From assembly GCA_030613045.1 (NCBI GenBank), contig JAUWMS010000037.1, forward strand, positions 1 to 10,671: DNA of 10,671 nt. Reading direction: 5' to 3'. Made by a program: the position numbers and the translations under genes. The notes beneath the pieces were generated by a model that searched no databases, was not told the origin of the DNA, and saw only the letters and a list, made by a program, of their open reading frames with translations. This document shows positions 5,987-10,671 of this stretch, piece after piece (the stretch's first letter is position 1; the number at the start of each line of letters is the position of its first letter). The DNA comes from Candidatus Latescibacterota bacterium (GTDB lineage: Bacteria; Latescibacterota; 4484-107).

Positions 5987-7752
5987 ACTCAAAACTCCCG
6001 ATCAACCTGGAGGGCCTGCTGCGACAGCGAAAGGTCGAAGGCGACCGGATTGAGTACAAGACGGGGTGGAACCCGGACCCGATCATGCACACCCTCTGCG
6101 CCTTCGCCAACGACTTCGAAAACCTGGGCGGGGGCTATGTCGTGATCGGTCAGGACTGCGACGCATCCGGGATGCCCGTCTTTCCACCGACGGGCGTGCC
6201 TGACAATCAACTGGACAAAATTCAGCGGGAGCTTCTGCAATACTGCAACCAGATCCGGCCTACCTATTTCCCCATGTTGAGTGTCGAGCGCTTCGAAGGG
6301 CGCAACCTCATCGTGCTGTGGGCCCCGGGAGGTCAGAACCGGCCCTACAAGGTTCCGAGGTCGGTCACGGTTAGGATGAAGGATCACCGCTATTACATCC
6401 GCCGCTACTCCAGCACGATCGAAGCGAAAGGGGACGATGAGCGGGAGTTGATCAGTCTCACGGCCAGGGTTCCTTTTGACGACCGCTACAATCAGACAGC
6501 CGGGATTGAGGATCTGTCACCGCGATTGATGCGGGAGTTCCTGCGCGAGGTGGGCAGCAGTCTTGCGGATGAGTCACAGGAGCTTTCAGCCGAAGCCCTG
6601 GGCCGGCAAATGAATGTGACCGGAGGTCCGGACGAGGCGGCGCTGCCGAAAAATGCAGGGCTGCTCTTTTTCAACGAACACCCAAGACGGTTTTTCCCGG
6701 CCACACAGATTGATGTAGTCTGGTTCCCGGAAGGCCCTGGTGGAGATCGCTTTGACGAAAAGACCTTTGAAGGAACTCTGGCTCGTATCGCTCGAGACGC
6801 GCTGAGCTATATCCAAACCAACTATCTCAAACAGACCGTCGTCAAACACCCCGACCGGGCAGAGGCCGAGCGGTTTTGGAATTTTCCATATCCCGCCATC
6901 GAAGAGGCCGTGATCAATGCCGTGTACCACCGATCCTACGAAATTCGGGAACCGATTGAGGTGCGGATTACACCGGATGATCTAATGGTTCTGAGTTTCC
7001 CCGGCCCTGATCGTTCCATCCGGATGGCCGACCTGCGAGCGGGCAAAGCCGTCTGTCGCCGCTATCGCAACCGTCGAATCGGCGAGTTCCTCAAAGAGCT
7101 GGATCTCACGGAGGGCCGTTCGACCGGGATCTCCAAGATTCTGAAGGTGATGATCGCAAACGGCTCGCCAGCACCCGAGTTCGAGACGGACGACGCCCGA
7201 AGCTACTTTCTCATCCGTCTTTCGGTGCATCCGGAGGCAATATCGGAGGAAGTTGCCCACGTTGGCGCCATAGAGAAAGTCTCAGGGAAAACTTCGGGAG
7301 AACCTTCGGGAGAAACTTCGGGAGAGCCTTCGGGAGAAATCCTATCATTGATGCGTGAGAACCCGCGGGTGACCATTCCGGAAATCGCTGAAGCCATTGG
7401 AAGGACACCCAGGGCCATCGAAACGCAGGTCGCCAGACTGAAGGCGGAAGGTCTTATTGAACGGATCGGCCCGACTAAGGGCGGCCACTGGATTGTCCAC
7501 GTTGGCTCCATAGAGAAAGTGTCCGGGAAAACTTCGGGAGAACCTTCGGGAGAAACTTCGGGAGAGCCTTCGGGAGAAATCCTATCATTGATGCGTGAGA
7601 ACCCGCGGGTGACCATTCCGGAAATCGCTGAAGCCATTGGAAGGACTACCAGGGCCATCGAAATGCAGGTCGCCAAGCTGAAGACTGAAGGTCTTATTGA
7701 ACGGTTCGGCCCGACTAAGGGCGGCCACTGGGTTGTCAGGGAAAAAGCGTGA
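5983..7752 (+). CDS. AlbA_2/Schlafen-type + HATPase + duplicated winged-helix protein (R-M accessory gene)
   Basis: This is a 589-residue protein. The frame is open further upstream, but that part is the hsdM scrap. The ATG at 5983 has AGGAGG seven bases before it and overlaps the hsdS-type stop (ATGA). Residues about 15-140 look like the AlbA_2 DNA-binding domain (EGDRIEYKTGWN, then AFANDFENLGGGYVVIG). Residues about 295-390 look like the RecG-like HATPase_c_4 domain: EEAVINAVYHRSYE (307-320, N312 in the N-box), LSFPGP (337-342) and GRSTGI (378-383). Two nearly identical 80-residue units follow (426-505 and 506-585), each a TSGEPSGE-type linker plus a winged helix containing TIPEIAEAIGRT. 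Related proteins usually carry one such linker and helix. The family often lies inside type I R-M operons; role is unproven, probably DNA-binding regulation. Here it is the only intact gene of the locus. Confidence 0.85.
   Translation: MNSKLPINLEGLLRQRKVEGDRIEYKTGWNPDPIMHTLCAFANDFENLGGGYVVIGQDCDASGMPVFPPTGVPDNQLDKIQRELLQYCNQIRPTYFPMLSVERFEGRNLIVLWAPGGQNRPYKVPRSVTVRMKDHRYYIRRYSSTIEAKGDDERELISLTARVPFDDRYNQTAGIEDLSPRLMREFLREVGSSLADESQELSAEALGRQMNVTGGPDEAALPKNAGLLFFNEHPRRFFPATQIDVVWFPEGPGGDRFDEKTFEGTLARIARDALSYIQTNYLKQTVVKHPDRAEAERFWNFPYPAIEEAVINAVYHRSYEIREPIEVRITPDDLMVLSFPGPDRSIRMADLRAGKAVCRRYRNRRIGEFLKELDLTEGRSTGISKILKVMIANGSPAPEFETDDARSYFLIRLSVHPEAISEEVAHVGAIEKVSGKTSGEPSGETSGEPSGEILSLMRENPRVTIPEIAEAIGRTPRAIETQVARLKAEGLIERIGPTKGGHWIVHVGSIEKVSGKTSGEPSGETSGEPSGEILSLMRENPRVTIPEIAEAIGRTTRAIEMQVAKLKTEGLIERFGPTKGGHWVVREKA
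7258..7737 (+). repeat. Two 240-bp in-frame tandem repeats in the ATPase gene
   Basis: Copies are 7258-7497 and 7498-7737, exactly 80 codons each, with 12 base differences by eye (95% identity). A 60-bp stretch (7321-7380 against 7561-7620) is unchanged. Each unit encodes a flexible SGE-rich linker plus one winged helix. Several differences change residues in or next to the recognition-helix region (TPRAIET against TTRAIEM, ARLKAE against AKLKTE). Confidence 0.95.
7291..7338 (+). repeat. 12-bp minisatellite, four units (first linker)
   Basis: Four 12-bp units alternate ACTTCGGGAGAA and CCTTCGGGAGAA with one base variant, encoding alternating TSGE and PSGE. A degenerate fifth unit (VSGK) precedes them. 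The same array recurs at 7531-7578 in the second 240-bp copy. It is a coding linker, not a CRISPR array. Confidence 0.9.
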
Positions 7753-7937
7753 GCCTCGGAAAGACACCCAAGCATATCAAGCTCGACGAGCGCAACCACG
7801 CCGCGAAGCCGCCGGAACATATCGTCCCGGAGCCGCTCGGTCTCCGACGGGCGCTTTGGCTTGTTGGTAAATATACCCATGCTATGGGGGGAATGCAAGC
7901 CGTAAGTGAAAGGATGGGAATTGCAAAAAACCTATGA
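7749..7937 (+). pseudogene. Probable truncated hsdR start fused to repeat sequence
   Basis: A GTG at 7749 overlaps the TGA of the ATPase gene (GTGA), the usual arrangement for the next gene of an R-M operon. The first residues TPKHIKLDERNHAAKP resemble the start of one group of HsdR subunits, where a P-x-H..L-x-E-x-x-H segment precedes the nuclease domain. After about 30 codons the frame runs into the right flanking repeat (from 7843) and stops at 7937, so no nuclease or helicase motif remains. The hsdR assignment rests on a very short match plus position. Confidence 0.42.
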
Positions 7938-8052
7938 TCATTGAGCATTTTGCCCTTGACTAATCGTTTTCTACGTATTATCTTCCTCTAAGTATTGATG
8001 CTAATGTCTCTCCTGCTGGTCAGGAAGGAGCAGGAATTTTATTCTGCAAAAG
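7843..8052. repeat. About 210-bp direct repeat flanking the R-M remnant, right copy
   Basis: Partner of 5543-5754. It begins directly after the presumed hsdR scrap and ends about 60 bp before the 8114 gene. Both promoter-like pairs of the left copy are kept. Recombination between the two copies would delete about 2.3 kb, including the ATPase gene. Confidence 0.88.
7956..7984 (+). promoter_or_regulatory. Sigma70-type promoter for the AT-rich secreted-protein gene
   Basis: TTGACT (7956-7961), a 17-bp spacer and TATCTT (7979-7984) occupy the same place in the right repeat copy as the promoter at 5658-5686. It faces the gene at 8114 and would give a leader of about 120 nt. Confidence 0.55.
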
Positions 8053-8093
8053 CGGAAGCGCGGAGTTGTGCGACTCGCATAAGCAATAGTTAT

Positions 8094-8107
8094 TCCTTAA
8101 TGAAGGA
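8094..8107 (+). promoter_or_regulatory. Small hairpin covering the ribosome-binding site of the 8114 gene
   Basis: TCCTT (8094-8098), loop AATG, AAGGA (8103-8107). The right arm is the ribosome-binding site, six bases before the ATG at 8114. A 5-bp stem is weak, so it may tune translation slightly or be coincidental. Confidence 0.3.
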
Positions 8108-8113
8108 TCTGCT

Positions 8114-8908
8114 ATGACGTCAACAGCAAGATCTTTTCTGCTCTTTGTCTCTTGTTTGATAGGTTTATTTCAACCAGCATCGCTTTTTGGTGCGTCACTA
8201 CCTGTAGTCGAAAAATCTGTTAATTTCTCAAATACTTCATTAGGAGCAGATTTTACAATTCATTTCAGTAGCACTTCTTTAGGAGCAGACAAAACGATTA
8301 AAATCGCCAAGTCGCCAACAAAGGCGGATATAACAATTGGCATTACAGATAGTAAAGAGCAGGCGATCATCTATTTCAAAATAGTTAATAGTTCATTTGT
8401 AGCCGATAATACAATTAACATTTCAAATACATCCTTAGGAGCGGACGAAACAATATATTTGACCAAATCCAGCTTAGGTGTTGATCTTAATATTCATTTT
8501 ACAACAGTAATAAGTGATGCCGATTTTGTGATTTCCACAAACAAGCACTTTCTGCCGCCAAAAGATATCATAGCAATTCTCTCATCTCTTAAACTGCTAG
8601 ATAAAGATATTATTGAAATCATCAAGGCTCTTGCTAAAGGCTCTAAGCATAAGAACAAAGAACAATTCGAAAAAGGCAACAATCTTTATACTAATATCAT
8701 TGAATCACAAATCGACGGTGATTTTGAAGGGTGGGAAGGAGAGACCATTATTAAATTAACGAATGGCCAGATTTGGCAGCAAACGGAATACTATTATTAC
8801 TATCACTATTATTTCATGCCGAAGGTGCTGATTTATACGTCAGATAATGGCTATAAGATAAAGGTTGATGGAGTTGATAAAGTAATTGGTGTTACAAGGC
8901 TAAAATAA
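8114..8908 (+). CDS. Predicted exported protein with nine 13-residue repeats
   Basis: This is a 264-residue protein. Residues 1-27 look like a signal peptide (a basic residue, a hydrophobic stretch, then LFGA). From residue 29 to 145 there are about nine consecutive 13-residue units (starts 29, 42, 55, 68, 81, 94, 107, 120, 133) with the pattern S-L-G-A-D-x-T-I-x-[IF]; AD at unit positions 4-5 and a beta-like T-I-x-I are best kept. This suggests a short-period beta repeat or solenoid. A mixed helical, lysine-rich linker follows (146-190), then a C-terminal domain (about 195-264) with IDGDFEGWEGET, NGQIWQQ, a tyrosine cluster (226-233) and PKVLIY. I have seen this type of C-terminal domain in small uncharacterised bacterial proteins, but I cannot name its function. 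The gene is strikingly AT-rich beside its GC-rich neighbours, suggesting transfer. The start has AAGGA six bases upstream. The promoter probably lies in the right flanking repeat. Confidence 0.8.
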   Translation: MTSTARSFLLFVSCLIGLFQPASLFGASLPVVEKSVNFSNTSLGADFTIHFSSTSLGADKTIKIAKSPTKADITIGITDSKEQAIIYFKIVNSSFVADNTINISNTSLGADETIYLTKSSLGVDLNIHFTTVISDADFVISTNKHFLPPKDIIAILSSLKLLDKDIIEIIKALAKGSKHKNKEQFEKGNNLYTNIIESQIDGDFEGWEGETIIKLTNGQIWQQTEYYYYYHYYFMPKVLIYTSDNGYKIKVDGVDKVIGVTRLK

Positions 8909-8923
8909 AGGTATAATCGGGTA

Positions 8924-8984
8924 GCCGGGGGTTTTTCTCCCCCAGCCCCCACACCACCCCTCATGCGGGTCCGCAAGGGGCGGT
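8924..8984 (-). ncRNA. Group II intron domains V and VI
   Basis: Domain V: on the minus strand ACCGCCCC (8984-8977) pairs with GGGGTGGT (8960-8953) with one G-U, around an inner TGCG/CGCA stem. Domain VI: GCTGGGGG (8946-8939) pairs with CCCCCGGC (8931-8924) with a U-G and an A-rich loop. The stop codon of the RT gene directly abuts domain V. On the plus strand the T-run falls in the loop, so this is not a terminator for the 8114 gene. Confidence 0.75.
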
Positions 8985-10334
8985 TCACAGAGATAACCGG
9001 ACCGTAGTCGGGTAATGAATGTTCACCCACAGCTTTTTGACAGATAGAAGCCCTTGATCCTTGAGCCATTGATTGGTCATGCCGGTCTGGGTGGCCAGAG
9101 TTCGGGCGCATTTCCAAGGGCCTTTACGAGAAAGGCACATAGGAATCGCCACACCCGGATGGGTCCCGAGTTTGAGAAGATTGCGTACTTTGGTGCGGAC
9201 ATACCGCCACTGTTTCCAGTAACACATGCGCACCCTCCTCCTGAGCCAGTGATCGATTTCAGGGATAGGACGATAATACTCCGATATCCCAAAATAGTTC
9301 ATCCAGCCTCGGAGATATTGAGCCAACTTCTTGAACCGGTACGCCATCGAGACAAACCAACTTCTCCCGGTCAGTTCTTTGACCCTCCGTTTAAACTCAC
9401 GGAAGGCCTTTTCCGACCATCGGATTTTGTTCCCCTTAAAGGTGAACCCAAGGAAGTTGGTCTTATCTGTTTTGTCCACCTGGCTTTTCTTCTCGTTGAC
9501 CCTGAGCTTAAGCGTCCGCTCTAAGAAGCGTTGAACACTTCGCATCACGCGCTCCCCCGCCCGCTGAGACTTTATCAAGATGACAAAATCATCGGCGTAG
9601 CGAGCAAACCTGTGACCACGGTGTTCCAGTTCCTTATCCAGGTCATCAAGAAGAATATTCGCCAACAGGGGTGAGAGCGGACCGCCTTGAGGCACCCCTT
9701 TTCGGGTTGCCTGTAAACGGCCGTCGATCACGACCCCGGCACGCAGGTATTTTCCGATCAGGCGCAGGATATGTTTATCCCTGACCTTGCGGGCCACTCG
9801 GTGCATAAGCACATCGTGATTGACCGTGTCAAAGAATTTGGACAAATCCATGTCCACAGCGACACGGTACCCCTCTCGGATATACTCACGTACCCGATAG
9901 ACGGCATCATGGGCCGATCTACCCGGCCTGAAACCGTAACTATAATCCGAAAACCCCGGATCAAAGATAGGCATCAGGACCTGGTAAATGGCTTGCTGGA
10001 TCAACCGGTCAAGCACCGTGGGGATACCCAGAGGACGGGTTCCACCCGTCCCTTTAGGGATCTCCACCCGCCGAACCGGCGAGGGTTGATAGATACCTGC
10101 CAAGAGAGACTCACGGATCTTATCCCAGTTTTGGCGTGCAAACTCCAGAAACGCTTCAATCGACATACCGTCGACGCCGGCAGCTCCTTTGTTCGCTTTC
10201 ACCCGTTTCCATGCCTTGAGCATGTTTCCCCGGGACAGTATCCGCTCCAGCAGGTGACCATTTGGATCGGGCGATTCCATGACGTGCCCCATGTTCACTC
10301 CTCCTATCGGATTCTCTGTGTCATGGGAACTCAT
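8985..10334 (-). CDS. ltrA: Group II intron reverse transcriptase/maturase
   Basis: 449 residues from the ATG at 10334, chosen because AAAGGAG lies six bases upstream. An ATG 13 codons earlier (10373) has no ribosome-binding site. The protein copies spliced intron RNA into DNA for retrohoming and helps the intron fold. Seen: an RT0-like start (AWKRVKANKGAAGVDG, 41-56), VDMDLSKFFD (160-169) with D161 of motif A, GVPQGGPLSPLLANILLDDLD (213-233), the catalytic YADD (246-249) and NFLGF (293-297). A thumb/maturase X domain follows (about 325-395, with YLRGWMNYFGIS), and a conserved C-terminal tail (SRKGPWK, RTLATQTGMTN, WVNIHYP). No HNH endonuclease domain is present, so target priming would rely on nicks or replication forks. 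All motifs and the frame are intact, so it may be active. Intron class is not assigned. Confidence 0.93.
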   Translation of the reverse strand: MSSHDTENPIGGVNMGHVMESPDPNGHLLERILSRGNMLKAWKRVKANKGAAGVDGMSIEAFLEFARQNWDKIRESLLAGIYQPSPVRRVEIPKGTGGTRPLGIPTVLDRLIQQAIYQVLMPIFDPGFSDYSYGFRPGRSAHDAVYRVREYIREGYRVAVDMDLSKFFDTVNHDVLMHRVARKVRDKHILRLIGKYLRAGVVIDGRLQATRKGVPQGGPLSPLLANILLDDLDKELEHRGHRFARYADDFVILIKSQRAGERVMRSVQRFLERTLKLRVNEKKSQVDKTDKTNFLGFTFKGNKIRWSEKAFREFKRRVKELTGRSWFVSMAYRFKKLAQYLRGWMNYFGISEYYRPIPEIDHWLRRRVRMCYWKQWRYVRTKVRNLLKLGTHPGVAIPMCLSRKGPWKCARTLATQTGMTNQWLKDQGLLSVKKLWVNIHYPTTVRLSL

Positions 10335-10652
10335 AGAGGCTCCTTTCCTGCTCTGTGTTCGGCCCTTCACCATGTCCCGGGCATTACCCCGGACATTGGG
10401 CTACTATGGCCTCGGCTGACTTCTGCCTCATCCCCTTACAGGTTACCCGGTAAGGCGCCGTGAGGGCTCACTATGGGAGGCTGTCGATTATTCGTGATTC
10501 CTGAGTAATGTCAGGACTCATCATCGGCGACAGCCACCGATGATGCCTGGACCTTGGTTCCCCGGTTTGGTCCGGGCCGGGAGCTACCACGTGAGAGACT
10601 CACCGCATATGAGACAGATCTCCCCGGATAAGGAGGTGAACTTTCGCTACAC
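10335..10652 (-). ncRNA. 5' ribozyme region of the group II intron (domains I to IV start)
   Basis: About 318 bp with no coding capacity of its own and several stable stems, including a perfect 9-bp stem at 10519-10527 / 10537-10545 (CATCATCGG / CCGATGATG). This is short for domains I-III, as in compact bacterial introns. The ribosome-binding site of the RT gene lies at its downstream edge. Individual domains were not resolved. Confidence 0.6.
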
Positions 10653-10671
10653 AACCGCGGCATTTACCCTA

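Larger units (their letters stand above)
8916..10652 (-). mobile_element. Group II intron with encoded reverse transcriptase
   Basis: A retroelement of about 1.74 kb on the minus strand: a 5' ribozyme part (about 10335-10652), the intron-encoded protein, then domain V- and VI-like hairpins. The 3' end is placed after CTACCCGAT (8916). The 5' end is placed at GTGTAG (10652), which departs from the usual GUGYG at its fifth base, so this boundary is approximate. The 5' part contains the segment reading GAGGCAGAAGTCAGCCGAGG on the minus strand, typical of this kind of intron. It lies 7 bp past the stop of the 8114 gene, in antisense, so it interrupts no visible gene on that side. Only 19 bp of right flank is present. 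Confidence 0.85.

Noticed and set aside
7291..7578. Possible CRISPR array from the short regular repeats
   Set aside because: Units are 12 bp, contiguous without spacers and in coding frame, so they are a protein linker minisatellite.
7203..7898. 231-codon minus-strand ORF with repeated SPEGSPEV segments
   Set aside because: It is the antisense of the winged-helix tandem repeat; its repeats mirror the 12-bp and 240-bp units, and the plus-strand protein has clear domains.
5543..8052. Composite transposon or MITE pair
   Set aside because: The repeats have no terminal inverted repeats and no transposase lies between them; they are described only as direct repeats.
8924..8946. Rho-independent terminator for the 8114 gene
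   Set aside because: The T-run is in the loop rather than after the stem, and the hairpin fits intron domain VI on the minus strand.
9771..10463. 230-codon plus-strand ORF
   Set aside because: It is the opposite strand of the reverse transcriptase gene and intron 5' region, with no recognisable motif.

Overview
ORGANISM. The window looks like a GC-rich bacterial chromosome segment from a glycan-degrading, accessory-rich genome, perhaps Verrucomicrobiota, Kiritimatiellota, Planctomycetota or Bacteroidota. That guess rests only on the enzyme families and is weak. No rRNA, tRNA or CRISPR array was seen.

LEFT HALF (1-5600, minus strand). A run of three carbohydrate-active genes reads right to left. 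First is a sialidase-like Asp-box beta-propeller (4325-5380). Next is a GH127-like, cysteine/zinc-type glycosidase (2370-4139). Last is a large GH106-like TIM-barrel glycosidase (2225 to beyond the left edge, 3' end missing). None has an obvious signal peptide, so they probably act together on imported oligosaccharides in the cytoplasm. A 104-bp copy of the sialidase-like gene's 3' end lies between the second and third genes. The GH127-like gene is therefore bracketed by direct repeats exactly 2,100 bp (700 codons) apart.

CENTRE (5543-8052, plus strand). A collapsed type I restriction-modification locus lies between two direct repeats of about 210 bp (about 80% identical by eye). Each repeat copy carries a plus-strand sigma70-type promoter and a possible minus-strand one. 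Inside are scraps of hsdM, hsdS and probably hsdR around one intact accessory gene. That gene encodes an AlbA_2/Schlafen-type, HATPase and winged-helix protein (5983-7752). Its C-terminal linker and winged helix are duplicated in tandem as an 80-residue unit (12 differences in 240 bp), and the linker contains a 12-bp minisatellite.

RIGHT (8053-10671). An AT-rich gene (8114-8908) encodes a predicted exported protein with about nine tandem 13-residue repeats and a conserved-looking C-terminal domain. It seems to be transcribed from the promoter in the right repeat copy. A few bases past its stop codon, in antisense orientation, is a group II intron (about 8916-10652) encoding a reverse transcriptase/maturase with intact motifs.

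OVERALL. A glycan-utilisation operon borders a mobile-DNA hotspot that has accumulated an R-M island (now mostly deleted), a horizontally acquired AT-rich secreted-protein gene and a retroelement. The most interesting points are the repeat-bracketed genes, the survival of only the accessory ATPase of the R-M locus, its recent winged-helix duplication, and the 13-residue-repeat secreted protein.
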